Positions 22,914 to 35,200 are shown, numbered from the stretch's first letter. The stretch: 64,000 nucleotides of DNA from Ligustrum vulgare (GCA_963555705.1 OY743176.1:40656497-40720496); one strand, 5' to 3'. The notes: generated from the letters alone by a model not told the origin. A program made the numbers and translations.

Positions 22914-23616
22914 TGTAACACCCCAACTAAGAAAGATTAAGAGAATTGATAGGTACTACTCATACCAACAAGGTGCACCTTCTTTTCCGGAAGTCCATCG
23001 TTAGAAACTCCACAGTTAAGCGTGCTTGGCTTGGAGAAATTCTGGGATGGGTGACCTCCTGGGAAGTTTTCTCGGGGAGCGTGCGAGTGAGGACAAAGCA
23101 TGCTGAAAAGACTCGTATTGGTACAGTGGGGACAGTACGCCGTCATTTAACGGTCGGGACAGCCCGTTAAGCGGGACCCGGGTCGTTACAAATGGTATCA
23201 GAGCCGGCAGCCAGCCGGAAATCGGGAACTAAGTGCTACGCCATAGGGCGGGAGCCACCTCTAGATTCCCAACGCCTGGAAACAGATCTTCAGATGGGTG
23301 AAGCGCGACGAGGACGTCGCGAGTCTAACAGGGGGTGATTGTAATACCCCAACTAAGAAAGATTAAGAGAATTGATAGGTACTACTCATACCAACAAGGT
23401 GCACCTTCTTTTCCGGAAGTCCATCGTTAGAAACTCCACAGTTAAGCGTGCTTGGCTTGGAGAAATTCTGGGATGGGTGACCTCCTGGGAAGTTTTCTCG
23501 GGGAGCGTGCGAGTGAGGACAAAGCATGCTGAAAAGACTCGTATTGGTACAGTGGGGACAGTACGCCGTCATTTAACGGTCGGGACAGCCCGTTAAGCGG
23601 GACTCGGGTCGTTACA
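22914..23616 (+). mobile_element. Cassandra-type TRIM retrotransposon, complete
   Basis: Two 277-bp LTRs (22914-23190 and 23340-23616) run TGTAAYACCCC...GTTACA. A 149-bp interior has a tRNA-iMet primer site (TGGTATCAGAGCC at 23193) and a purine tract (CAGGGGGTGA at about 23329). The 5-bp duplication TAAAG lies at 22909-22913 and 23617-23621. Copy 2 of the virus shows the unfilled site with a single copy (about 34598-34604). The LTR centre resembles plant 5S rRNA, the defining trait of Cassandra elements. The LTRs differ visibly only in a few bases, so the insertion is young. It has no coding capacity and needs proteins from other elements. Confidence 0.9.
22952..23085 (+). ncRNA. 5S rRNA-like core of the Cassandra LTR
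   Basis: The words CATACCA, AACTCCACAGTTAAGCGTGC and GGATGGGTGACCTCCTGGGA follow the order of plant 5S rRNA, including the box A and box C regions of its pol III promoter. The same block recurs in the second LTR (23378-23511). It differs from true 5S RNA at many positions and sits between LTR ends, so it is not a ribosomal gene. Confidence 0.8.
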
Positions 23617-25995
23617 TAAAGAAATCTGGGTTTTTCCAATGTGGATTTGTGTATTTAATGAGGAAATCAAAATGAGATTCTACACAATAATCTTGGACCA
23701 GTATTTCCGTGATGTTTGGAATGGTTATGGATAAATAGGAAGTCATTTGTATGTAGGGCGGAAAATAGGACTTGAATCTGATACCATTTGGGCAAGGAAT
23801 AACATTCTTTTCCCATGAATGTTTAATAACATCCCATGCAACAATGATATCTTTACCAGGTAAGGAAGAACCTAGTAATTTATGGGAAATGCCAGGTTCA
23901 GGAAAGAACTGAATTTTGACTTGCTTGCTGATTATTTCAGTTGAAAGCTATCTCCATTTGCTGCCTGAAAAATTTGTCAATGATTTTTCCACATATGCTC
24001 AGGAAGAATGGCAGGATTTAGGATGGAACGTGTTGCACCGGTATCAAATAATCCTGCAACTTCTATATGCCTTCATACTTTCCTGTGAAAAGTTTGACTT
24101 CAATCATGGGCACTGGAATAAATAAAAAGGCTGGATTGATAAGCTGTGTGCCATAACATTCTTCAGGATGATCCGATTCATCAGAAAAACTTTTGTCAGA
24201 AACAAATTCAAGAGCGGAGACAGTTTCTTGAGTTTGTTCATCTTCCTCAGAAAATAAGGATTCAAGATTTTATCGTTATAATCAATCTTTGTGGCTGTGA
24301 AAATTTGATGAAGAATATTTTCTTTCCTTTTGTTTGGGAAAGCTTTTGCAAAGTGTCCTTTCTTTCCACAAATGAAGCACCCATTTCCTTTTTTTTTTTT
24401 TTTAAATTTTCTCCTGAAAAATCATTTCTTCTTTCGAAATGGATGAAGAGGAGATTCGCTTCGGGAAAACTTCATTCTTCTTTTATGGAAATTGTTCTTT
24501 CCTCTGCAATCACAATCTTTTATAGCACGGCTGCAATTAATTTGCAAATAAGGCTTATCACAAGCCTTTTTCAGCTTTTTTACCAGTTACATTGATATCT
24601 TTGAGGAAAACATTTTGATTACCTAACTTCTTCAATGTTTAGATGATCCAATTGTGAAGTTCTCCAAAATAAGTGGCATTTAGGGGCTATCCTCTTAATT
24701 CCATAGTTCTTAATGTCTCTTGACCAAGAGGTTGAGGAATGGACTCCAAATAAGCTTGCTTGATGTTAGTATCGTCAGGTCCTTCAATTCGTATCTTTGG
24801 GAAGCATTTCTAAAGTGTTTTTCAATATCTTTCGGATTGTAGGAACAACATTTCAGCTTGAAAAACTCTTCTCTGGCGATTTCTTTGTCATGATCAGATT
24901 TTCCACAAAATTCCCAGTATAAGGAATTCATGAACACATCAGTGGTATTTGTTTCTTGAGTGAGTTGAAGTTGTCTATATTCACCCATTGAATCATACTA
25001 ATCTATGAGAAATCATACTAATCTATGAACACATCAGTGGTATTTGGTTATGAGTTTGTTGATGGAATGTGGAGATGAGATTTTTGATCGTCATTTGGGG
25101 TTGTTTTTCAGGATTTGATGAAAGTAAAAGATTTTGTGTAGATGTGGGTTGAATTTGACTTGTAGGTCTAGCCTTTTTGGGTGGCATAGATACCTTCTTC
25201 TTTTGTTCTCATTTTTTAGGAGTGAAGACTGTAGAAGTAGATCATTCGTAAGTAGAGGGATATAAAGGTCCTATTTGGGAAATTTGGATGTTAGAAGAAG
25301 AGAAAGGGTAATATGGTGTTGATGGTGGGATCATTGGATTTGACTCCAGAGAGGCAAGTTGTACTTTTAAGTTTTTGATTTCTCTTTCATGGGCATCAAA
25401 TGGTAATTGGTTTTGTAGACGGGCTAATATGTCGGTACGTAAAATTTCAATTCTTTGTTTACAGGCTTGAAGTGGGGTAAGGAGGATTTGAGTCCGCTGT
25501 TGTAGAGACTTTTCAATCCTTTGCTGACTTTGGTCAATCTTTTTCAACAAAGCATTTTGTTGTACTGCATTTTCTGATTGCCAATTTAAAGTTGCATCTG
25601 CTGCTGAAAGTGGTTGCACCGATCCATCTACTCTCCTAGTCAAAAGTTTCAAAAGGAGGAAATCCCTCTCTATTAGGAGGATGTAACATAGCCATTGGAA
25701 GAGGAGATGAGGGTGGATTATTATCCCAATCCCATTTTTTATGATATATGTTGCAGTCATCATCATCATTCCATCCAGTAGGGACTATAGGGTCATTATT
25801 TTTGGGAGGTGGAGTGTATTTGACATAGTGGTCAAATTTTCCTGATGGTTCTCCGAGTAATCCAACTCTTGGATCATTATTGTAGAAAGCTTCATGTAAC
25901 TTTTCTTGACTGCTTCGCTTGGATTTCCTTCTTTGTCGAGGAAGATCTTCATCAAGATCTGTTTCAAGGAAACTATAGCAGTTGCAAACATCCCA
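23617..25995 (-). pseudogene. Caulimovirid capsid-like, zinc-knuckle and protease region, copy 1
   Basis: Reading the minus strand, a frame (25769-25242) with a Gln-rich, coiled-coil-prone stretch (IDQSQQRIEKSLQQRTQIL) precedes a capsid-like part (24988-24710, QLTQETNTTDVFMNSLYW). A CCHC knuckle lies near 24360-24395 (CFICGKKGHFAK). The protease region follows (about 24130-23890). The frames are interrupted many times. Copy 2 carries the same pieces at 31880-34330. Near 25750 the Asp-coding GAT run is short, in contrast to copy 2. Confidence 0.7.
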
Positions 25996-26421
25996 AAAAG
26001 AATAATGCTATGGGTACTGCCCACTTTAGATCCTACTCTACATCCACCATTTTATTGTGAGAAATTGACACCCAACATCTCATTTTGAGCTGGGTTTCAA
26101 ACTCGGACACATTAATCAGGAAATAATAACTGACAAAGAATGAAATTGCATTTGAATCGACAAAAACTAATTTTTCTTAGCCCATTCAACTTTAGATTCA
26201 ATATTATTTTGTTTAAGATAATATTGTTTATCTATTAATTTTCAAATTGAAACAAATTATTTAATGGACTGAATACTCAGGGATTAAGTGTAAATTTTGT
26301 GAAAGTCATCACGTTTGAACAATATGTGTATAAAATTAATGTTGATTTGCAATTGCATACGTAAAGTATGTCTTCTGTGTTGTATAGGTAATCCCAATTC
26401 CTATGCCGAGAATGAGATAGT
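25996..26421. other. Junction spacer between the virus copy and a MULE
   Basis: At 25998-26050 the sequence (AGAATAATGCTATGGGTACT) matches 30603-30655 read on the minus strand. The same non-capsid sequence therefore adjoins the viral break in both places. The rest is AT-rich with no gene. Confidence 0.4.
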
Positions 26422-28513
26422 ATGAATTTACTTGTTGTGGCCAGCGAATATGTGGATAATATGGAAGAAGCACCGGCGAGTCTGACCTCGAATAATGTAG
26501 TTGAGGGTGAACAAGTTGAGGGTGTGCCAGCAGTTGGAATGAAGTTTAGGGACCCTGATGAAATTTTCGAGTTCTATAAGAAATATGTATATCGAGTAGG
26601 TTTCCCAATTTGAAGAAGAAATTTCAAGAAGGGAGCTGATGGGGTGTTAAGAAATGTTGCATTCACATGTAGTAGAGAAGCCAGTCGAACCTATGCGACA
26701 ACCAGGTATCTAAACCCGCAACCCACCTCCCAAATAGGTTACATGGCTAGGATAACAGCTTGTTCAAATGTGTTAGGAATTTGGCGACTCACTAAGGTTC
26801 TTTTGGAGCATAATCATCAGACAAGTCCGTCAAAATCACGAGTATTCAAATGCAATCGTCAACTAATGGAGCATGTAAAACGACAACTTGAGATAAATGA
26901 CATTGCTGTTATCCCATTACACAAGAGTTACAACTCAATGGTTGTCGAGGCTGGGGGATACAAGAATATGACATATATTGATAAGGATTGTAGAAACTAC
27001 ATCGACTAAGTGAGACGGTTACGATTAGGTGAAGGTGATGATGCTGCTATTCAAGCATATTTTTCAAAAATGCAGGCTCAATGTTCGGGGTTTTTCTTTA
27101 GTGTTAATCTAGATGCCGAAGGTTGTTTAAGAAATGTGTTTTGGGTTGACAGTCATTGTAGAGAGGCATATAAGGAATTTGGTGATGTGATCACATTTGA
27201 AACTACGTACCTAACGAATAAGTATGACATGCCATTCGCCCCTTTTGTAGATGTTAATCACCATGGGCAATCAACTCTCCTAAGATGTGGGCTGTTATCT
27301 TGTGAGGACACGGAGACATTTGTGTGGTTATTTAGGACCTAGCTTCAGTGTATGGAGGTCCAGCCTCCCATAGGGATTATCACCAATCAAGATCAGGCGA
27401 TGCAAAATGCAATTCAAAAAGTACTGCGGGTACAACTCACAGGTGGTGTTTGTGGCACATTCTCAAGAAACTACCAGAGAATTTCGGATCACATATTCAG
27501 AAGACATCCATTCTAGCAGCAATACATGACGCAGTGTATGAATCACAATTACCGCAAGACTTTGAACAAGCACGAAATTCAATACTTGATGACTATGTCC
27601 TGCGTGATAATGCGTCGTTGTCTAGATTATACAATGAAAGACATAGATGGATTCCATGCTTCTTGAAGACAAGGTTTTGGGCAGGGATGTCTACAACACA
27701 AAGAAGCAAGAGTATGAACGCCTTCTTTGATGGGTATGTACATTCGAAGACTACACTTAAGCAATTTGTTGAGCAGTATGAGCGGGCCTGGCGTAGTAAG
27801 TTTGAGAAAGAGTTTCAATCGGATTCTAAGTCGTTCTCGCAGATGGTTCCATGTGCGACAATCTATGAAATGGAAAAACTATTCCAAGCAACATACACGA
27901 TTGCAAAGCTCAAGAAATTTCAAGCAGAAATCACTGGGAAGGTGTACTGCGAAGTAGTTTCAATCGAGGAAAGATGTATGGGGACTGAATACACTGTCAG
28001 GGAAGATGTTGTGCATAATGGCCTGATCAAGAACAAGATTTTTTTGGTGACATACGAGAGGGAAAAAGTCCATGTTTTCTACAGTTGTCATTTATTTGAA
28101 TTTCGAGGTATAATATGCAAGCATGCGATCTCGGTTCTGTGCAAAAATAAGGTTACAACCATCCCCGAAAAGTATATACTACGTAGATGGTGGAAAGACG
28201 TGACTAGATTGTACACGAGAGTTAAAATTAATTAAGATGGTTGGATTATTAGACCAGGGTAGCTACGATATGATGAGATGTGTCGAACCTTCGCAAGGAT
28301 CGCAGATAAGGTAGTAGACAACGATGAAGGATATAAAGAGATAATGGCCTGGATGGAACTGCAGTTGAATATCAAGCCCAAATTGCCGTGTTCTACTAAC
28401 AACCATACACAAGGTAGTGTACAAGTCATTCAAGATCCTAGTGCTGTAGACAAGAGTTCTAGTGCCCCAATTCTAGACCTAAAATACTCAAAAAGGAAGG
28501 GCGCTCCATAGAA
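26422..28513 (+). pseudogene. FAR1/FRS-type MULE transposase, nearly full length, broken
   Basis: A FAR1 DNA-binding segment (about 26540-26830, MKFRDPDEIFEFYKKYVYRVG) is followed by the MULE transposase domain (about 27080-27480, DVITFETTYLTNKYDMPFAP, HRWCLWHILKKLPENF). Then comes a helical region and a SWIM finger (about 28070-28135, SCHLFEFRGIICKHAISVL). The first SWIM cysteine appears changed to Tyr. Stops are TGA at 26611, TAA at 27007 and TAG at 27340, all in frame. A frameshift follows at about 27420-27440. Family members move Mutator-like DNA or act as FHY3/FAR1-type transcription factors; this one is inactive. Another stretch at 28514-28890 may be its 3' part. Confidence 0.8.
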
Positions 28514-30540
28514 ACTACGTAAGAAGAGTCCAGTAGAGAAGGCTACGAAAAAGGCTAAGGCATGTCTATCTTTGAACTTCTATGTCCGTGCACTGTTGGT
28601 TGCTTTAATGTTGTTGTGTAATTCTATTGTAATATGTTTACAGGTGCCTAAGCAGACCAAAAGAGACAAGATGGTGACCTCCAACACCTCACATTATATT
28701 TTAGCTAATCACCACCCTCCACATACGGGAATAGTTCCAACCACGGGGCTACTCTCCTACTCACAACAATTAATGGTACATAGTAGTTGTACATGGAAAT
28801 TCTATTTTTTTATTCATGTAATAATTAATTTATATTGTCACATGTTGCAGAATTCACATTACCAAGCATGGAATCCATCGTTTGGGTGAACTTAGAGCTT
28901 AATCAAGCAATGGAAAGCACATCAGGGTGGGTCAAACCACGTTGGGTAGTTGATGATGGAGCAGCATGACCTGATGTCATTTGTAATAAATAGTTGTATT
29001 TTTTATGACTTGTAATTGCTGGGAAGGATTTTCAGTTGAGTCTTGTATTGTTATTACTTGTTATTGCTAGGAAGGATCTCAAATGAGTGCTGTATAACTA
29101 TAAATCAATTTGTAGTTGTTCATTGTCAAGTTTGTTCTTCTAGTATTTTCGTTGGATCAATGTCCAGAAAGAAATGCACATATATATAAAACATATATAA
29201 TGAACAGAATATTATTAATTACTTAGAGCAAAACATTAATAACAAAAGGTTTTCAGAACATCACCAATGACAATAACTTAAAACCAGAACTCTAGCAATT
29301 GACATACATATTTTCAAACTAGTTAACTTGATTGACCCTCATCCCACTCAAAAAATGGACATCCCTCTCGATTACAATTAAAGAATAGTCTCTTGATGGT
29401 CTTCGGTACATTCTCAACGATAAGCTACCTCAAAAGCCCCAATCCACAAACTGAGCAACGTCGTGTTCTTCCTTATCATCCTAAACACCTATTCAACATA
29501 CAAGAAGAATATCATAATTCACAATGGATAACACAACAAATGCATATATATATATATATATATATAACACAACAAATGGTCAACAACAGTATGTGGTTTC
29601 TTTGCAATTTCTTCCAAGTGTTTTAATACTAGATAATCAATCTATAGAATTGCAATTTTCTCCATATAGATTATTAACAATAAGTCCTACCTTGAGGTTT
29701 CCAAGACTTGGACCCGTGAGTGAAGTGCAGTATATGAACTTCCTCCAAAATTGCAGTGGAGATTGGGACCTCACAATCTTATCAGCCAAGCCATTTATTT
29801 TTTTCGAAACACCTAAAGGAACAATCTACATCAGAACTTCACTTTACTTAATAAAGCCTCAATCTAACAAAAACTCACAAGAAGAAAGAATGAAAACAAA
29901 CTCCATTGACCGATTATTAAAGAAATGAGTTTGAGGTATTTTGAAAAGTCCTTGTTTTTCTCTTAAACTGCATATTTTACACATGAGAAACACCATTAAT
30001 CATAGAAAAAGTTTGCATATATTTTCAATTACAAATTTAGCACTATGTCATCATTTTAATGATATTGAATTTTAGTTTTTCACCAAAAATTACAATTATT
30101 TCGTAAAACTGCATATTTGACCCATAACAAACAATTTGTAGCAAAAAAGTAACATGATATCCATTTTCAATTAAAATATGTGTTAACTTCGACAAGCACG
30201 GAACAAGAATCTATGCTTACCCGAAGAAAAACTTGTGCTTCGACTGGTTTTCTGGGAATTTTGAGAGGCCTAAACTGGAACGAGGTATGTCCATAACTGA
30301 ACTAGAACTACACCAAATGATGTGGCTGGCCACAACAAAAACCTGAACGAGAGAGCGGTAATTAAATCTCGTGCACTACTACGAACACTTACCGACATCA
30401 TAAATCCTTAGTTCCGGGGTTTGGGGGAGGTAGTGGTGCGAATTTTAGAGTTGCGTACGAAGTTGCACTGTGCGTGGAAGAAGTATGCGAGAGAGAGGTG
30501 TGCGGTGGTGTTAAAAATCTGAGAATGAATTTGGGGCTAC
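28514..30540. other. MULE 3' flank and unannotated spacer
   Basis: 28514-28890 keeps short frames after the transposase stop and may include its last exon. 28900-30540 is AT-rich, with no recognised gene. An (AT)n run at 29544-29567 is bracketed by the direct repeat ATAACACAACAAATG (29528-29542 and 29564-29578). Confidence 0.4.
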
Positions 30541-30602
30541 AGACTTGAAATGGCTGAGGTAATTAGCGTGAAGTCAAGCTGTAAATTGGTAATTAAAATT
30601 GG

Positions 30603-30780
30603 TTGCTGTATAGTGGGATGTAAAGTAGGCAGTATCCATATCATTATTCTCCCCAAAAATATGTCTAGTACGCTCAGTTTTGCTATAAAATGGCCTTCCA
30701 TTTGCATCAAAAGCATAAATAGGAATTTATTTCTTTGTATATGCAAATTGTGTGGGAAAATATTAGAACTAAAAGAAATT
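30603..30780 (-). repeat. Inverted caulimovirid fragment
   Basis: Read on the minus strand this matches 31770-31865 of copy 2 (shared words MLLMQMEG and CATTTGCATCAAAAGCATAA on the plus strand). It then continues into the same foreign sequence that borders copy 1 at 25998-26050. It abuts plus-strand viral sequence, forming a head-to-head junction. Confidence 0.6.
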
Positions 30781-30789
30781 AAGGAAGAA

Positions 30790-31660
30790 CATCCTCCAAC
30801 TATGTATTCTTCAGAAATCTCATATCCTTTCTCACTGTCCAAATCGCCCTCTATTGCCTCTTCCTCTAATTCTTTTCGAAAGTCTGATGCGTCAAAAATG
30901 GATTATCTCTATGAGATATCCTATCTTTCTGAGTCTGATAAAGTACCACTTACAGATCTTCCTCTCATAAATACATATCTCCCTTACACTAAACCTCTTT
31001 AGTCCATATCTAAAATTGTCCGTAGCCTTATCTCTCCAAAATAATCCTAAGTCAAAGAATTTGTACAAGACTCAAAGTTTGATCAACATTTTCTACCTGC
31101 AACAGAAAAAGAACAAGTTGTCACCCTTGAATTACCCTCTCGTCTACCAAAAGTTTGGTTATCTGAAGGATATACTCACCTTCATTTTGAAGCTGTCAGA
31201 TTTGCCTTAACTCTTCATGAAAGAAAACGTCTTCCTACAGTTTCAAGAATTGGCTTGTTAGATACTTGTTTCTCTAAGTATCAACATGCTTGCATAAGAA
31301 TTGTAGAAACAACTCTCAACGCTAGACTTTTTTTTGTCACTATGTTTCCAAATTTCAATATGCCCATATTCGACCCACAGTTGTTCTCAGCTTTAAAAGT
31401 TCAAATTCAAATTGTTGGTGGTGTACCAACTTCTGTCACATATGCAGCCACTCTCCATTACTAGATGATCTACAGAATTCAAAACCATTCCCTTGATTTT
31501 GCTGAGTCTCAAGGAACGGAAGATGCTCTACTACTTCATGTAGAATCAGACTATTACCCCAGTTATACTTATGTTCCAAGGAAAATTCCTCATTCAGAAC
31601 TATTAAAACTCATTCCTGAAGCATGGGTTACTAGTTATGAACAAGCTCATAAGTGAAACA
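30790..31660 (+). pseudogene. Caulimovirid movement-protein-like region
   Basis: Frames at 30790-31002, 31016-31210, 31255-31464 and 31465-31656 give a sequence that opens with Ser/Pro-rich text. It continues with VETTLNARLFFVTMFPNFN, QIQIVGGVPTSVTYAATLHY and PRKIPHSELLKLIPEAW. Its position before the capsid region and its composition fit the cell-to-cell movement domain of plant pararetroviruses. The region is absent from copy 1. Two stops and at least two frameshifts break it. The family call is by motif reading, not by alignment. Confidence 0.55.
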
Positions 31661-31699
31661 AAACGTCTGCTCCAATACAATCCACAGAGCCTTCTTCAG

Positions 31700-32097
31700 A
31701 AAGAAACCCAATGGAGATGTCAAAATAGCCTTCAAAAAAGAAGTAGTGCCAAGTAAACTTTCCTGTTTTCCCATATAGTTCGCATATACAAAGGAAGAAA
31801 TTCTTATTTATGCTTTTGATGCAAATGGAAGGCCAGTATGTAGCAAAACTGATAATACAGGACATATTTTCTAGGATGTTTGCAACTGCTGTAGTTTCCT
31901 TGAAACAGATCTTCATGAAGATCTTCCCCGACCAAGAAAGAAATCCAAGAGAAGCAGACAAAGAAATTTACATGAAGCTTTCTACAACAATGATCCAGGA
32001 GTTGGATTACTCGGAGAACCATCAAGAACATTTGACCACTATGTCAAATACACTCCACCTCCCAGAAATAATGACCCTATAGTCCCTACTGGATGGA

Positions 32098-32131
<34 letters not shown>

Positions 32132-33650
32132 CGACGATGACGACGACGACGACTGCAACATATATCATAAAAAAATGGGATTGGAATAATAATCCACCCT
32201 CATCTCCTCTTCCAATGGCTATGTTACATCCTCCTAATAGAGAGGAATTTCCTCATTTGGAAACTTTTGAAAAGGACCAGTCTACTCACTCATAGAAAAT
32301 AAAAAACTCAAGCACTAGGAGAGCAGATGGATCGGTGTAACCACATTTTCCTACAGATGCAAATTTAAATTGGCAATCAGAAAATGCAGTACAACAAAAT
32401 GCCTCGTTGAAAAGATTGACCAAAGTCAGCAAAGGATTGAAAAAACTCTACAACAACGGACTCAAATCCTCCTTACCCTACTTCAAGCCTGTAAACAAAG
32501 AATTGAGATTTTATGTGCTGACATATTAGCTCGTTTACAAAACCAATTACCATTTGATGCCCATGAAAGAGAAATAAAAACCTAAAAGTACAACTTGCCT
32601 TTCTCGAGTCAAATCCAATGATCCCACCATCAACACCATATTACCCTTCCTCTTCTTCTAACATCCAAATTTCCAAAACAGGATCTTTATATTCCTCCAC
32701 TTACGAATGATCTACTTCTACACTCTTTACTCCTGAAGAATGGGAACAAAAGAGGAAGGTGTCTATGCCATCCAAAAAGGCCAGACCTACCAGTCAAATT
32801 CAACCTACATCTACACAAAACCTTTTACTTTCATAAAATCCTGAAAAACAATTCCAAATGATGATAAAAAATCCCATCTCCACATTCCTTCAACAAACTC
32901 ATAACCAAGAAAATGCTCTTCCTTTCCATACTGCCACAGATAACATTACTAATTTTGAATCTGTTGAATCTTTTGAAGAAACGTCTGATGAGTCTATAAA
33001 AAAAAAGCAGTTGATGAATCGGAAGTAGTTGATGAAGAAATGTTGGAGTCACATGTAACTAACAATTATTATTCTTCAAATGGTACTTCTTCTCCAAAAT
33101 TTACTTTTGATGATATTCCTCCATCACAGTGGAAAATGCAGGTTACAAGAAATGAAAGTCTGGTGTACTGCAGAACTTCAAAAACCAAATATGACCCATA
33201 CAAAGGTTATAATAGCTATTCTGGCAGGATTTCTCAGAGATTAGTATGATTCAATGGGTGAATATATACAACTTCAACTCACTCAAGAAACAAATACCAC
33301 TGATGTGTTCATGAATTCCTTATACAGGGAATTTTGTAAAAAAATTGATCATGACAAAGAAATTGCCAGAGAAGAGTTTTTCAAGCTAAAATGTTGTTCC
33401 TACAATTCGAAAGATCTTGAAAAACACTTCAAAAATCCTGCCCAAAGATACTATCTTATTGGAGGACCTGTCGATACTAACATCAAGCAAGCTTACTTAT
33501 CAAGCAAGCTTACTTGGAGTCCATTCCTCAATCTCTTGGTCAAGAGACATTAAGAACTATGGAATTAAGAGGACAGCCCCTAAATGCCACTTCTTTTGGA
33601 GAAATTCACAATTGGATCATCAAAACATTGAAGAAGTTATTTAATTAAAA
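31700..33650 (+). pseudogene. Caulimovirid capsid-like region with Asp run, copy 2
   Basis: A cysteine-containing segment (about 31800-31900) is followed by a run of GAT/GAC codons (32099-32153) that would give about 18 Asp. Next come a Gln-rich coiled-coil stretch (32370-32580) and a capsid-like part (33254-33553, QLTQETNTTDVFMNSLYREF). Stops at 31836-31865, 32295, 32585 and 33247 and several frameshifts break it. The product would package viral DNA in the intact virus. Confidence 0.6.
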
Positions 33651-34340
33651 TGCTTTCCTCAAAGATATCAATGCAACTGGTAAAAAGCTGGAAAAGGCTT
33701 GTGATAAGCCTTATTTGCAAATCAAGTGCAGCCATGCTATAAAATATTGTGATTGCAGAGGAAAATAAAAGAAGAATGAATTTTCCCGAAGCGAATCTCC
33801 TCTCCATCCTTTTAGAAAGAAGAAACGATTTTTCAGGAGAAAATTCACAAAGAAAAAAGGAAATAGGTGTTTCATCTGTGGAAAGAAAGGATACTCAACA
33901 TTCTTCATCAAATTTTCACAGCCACAAAGATTGATTATGACGATGAAGATCTTGAATCCTTATTTTCTGAGGAAGATGAACAAACTCAAGAAACTGTCTT
34001 CGCTCTTGAATATGATAATGAAAAAAGTTTTTTTGATGAATCGTATCATCCTGAAGAATGTTATGGCACACAACTTATCAATCCAACCTTTTTATTTATT
34101 CCAGTGCCCATGATTGAAGTTAAACTTTTCACAGGAAAGTATGAATGCCCATAACAGTTGCATGATTATTTGATAGCGGTGCAGCATGTTCCATCCTAAT
34201 TCCTGCCATTCTTCCTGAGCATATGTGGAAAGATCATCGACAAATTTTTCAAGCAGCAAATGGAGACACTTTTCAAGTGAAATAATCAGCAAGCCTGTCA
34301 CGATTCAGTTCTTTCCAGAACTTGGCTTTTCCCATAAATT
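33650..34340 (+). pseudogene. Caulimovirid zinc knuckle and aspartic protease, copy 2
   Basis: A Lys/Arg-rich run precedes CFICGKKGYSTFF (about 33870-33905), a knuckle whose later Cys/His ligands have changed. An acidic linker follows. The protease core DSGAACS lies at about 34170-34190, and PAILPEHMWKDH follows. Frames shift at about 33770, 33930 and 34165, so no processed product is possible. Confidence 0.65.
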
Positions 34341-35200
34341 ACTAGGTTCTTCCTTACCTGGTAAAGATATCATCATTGCATGGGATATTATTAAACATTT
34401 ATGGGAAAAGAATGTTATTCCTTGCCCAAATGGTCTCAAATTCAAGTCCTATTTTCAGCCCTACATACAAATGACTTCCTATTTCTCCATAACCATTCCA
34501 AACATCACTAAAACACTTGTCCAAAATTTTTGTGCAGAATCTCATTCTAATTTTCTCATTAAATGCACAAATCCAGTTTGGAAAAACCCAAATTTCTTTA
34601 TTTCTCTTCTCTTCAAGAAAAATGAGGATATCAACCTTACAAAAGCTAGCCATCTTGGAATGAACCCAGAACATCTTCAACTAGCTACAAAAGAACTTGC
34701 TCAATTACAAGCTGAAAGACTTATTGAACCAACAAATTCACAATGGGCATGTCAAGCATTCTATGTCAATAAACGGAGTGAACAAGTTCGGTGGAAACTA
34801 AGCCTCTGTTTGGCTATTTATTTCGAATTCTGAGGTAAGATTTGTGGTTAAAAATTGGAGAGAAAAAATATGTGTGGTTAAAAAATGGTTTAGGAAATTG
34901 TGTAAATTATAAATTGTAATTATTGCCTATTATAATGAGTTACCAAACAGAGGTTAAGATTGGCCATTGACTACAAACCATTAAATGCTTTCCTTACAGA
35001 TGACAAATTCCCCCTCCTAGATAGAAAGACAATGTTTGCAAATTTGTCTCGAACAAAATTTTTCTCAAAACTTGATCTTAAAGCAGGATTCTGGCTATTG
35101 GGAATCAAAGCAGAGGAAAGACACAAGACAGCCTGTTGCATTCCTAATTATCATTATCAATGGACTGTTATGCCTTTTGGATTATAGACTGCTCCCTCAC
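34340..35200 (+). pseudogene. Caulimovirid reverse transcriptase, N-terminal half, copy 2
   Basis: The linker (LGFSHKLLGSSLPGKDII) leads to RT words AIDYKPLNAF (about 34965), FFSKLDLKAGFW (about 35065) and QWTVMPFGL (about 35160). A stop at 35185 and the LTR element at 35201 end this half. The catalytic YIDD lies beyond the insertion at about 44568. A 153-bp MITE splits it at 34802-34954. Confidence 0.8.
34802..34954. mobile_element. Tourist-like MITE in copy 2
   Basis: The ends are GCCTCTGTTTGGC and, reverse-complemented, ACCTCTGTTTGGTAACTCA. The duplication TAA lies at 34799-34801 and 34955-34957. It is orthologous in position to the MITE at 22532-22707 but about 23 bp shorter. Confidence 0.75.

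Larger units (their letters stand above)
19838..25995 (-). mobile_element. Endogenous caulimovirid (pararetrovirus) copy 1, degenerate
   Basis: The minus-strand sequence reads capsid-like region, zinc knuckle, protease, reverse transcriptase, RNase H, a further ORF and a promoter/leader, in that order. It matches copy 2 (31870-35200 plus 44513-47064) piece by piece. It lacks the movement-protein region present in copy 2. It is full of stops and frameshifts and has lost the polymerase YIDD motif. A Tourist-like MITE (22532-22707), a Cassandra TRIM (22914-23616) and a Cassandra-like fragment (about 21917-22017) interrupt it. The order resembles the petuvirus-type single-polyprotein layout, but genus assignment is not secure. 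Confidence 0.8.
30780..35200 (+). mobile_element. Endogenous caulimovirid copy 2, first part
   Basis: Plus-strand viral sequence runs from a movement-protein-like region through capsid, zinc knuckle and protease to the middle of reverse transcriptase, where the LTR element 35201-44512 is inserted. The rest of the virus resumes at 44513. Stops and frameshifts are frequent. It shares a MITE site and overall order with copy 1, in inverted orientation. Confidence 0.8.

Noticed and set aside
22952..23085. True 5S rRNA gene
   Set aside because: It sits inside a 277-bp LTR with primer site and target duplication, differs from 5S at many sites and recurs in the paired LTR.
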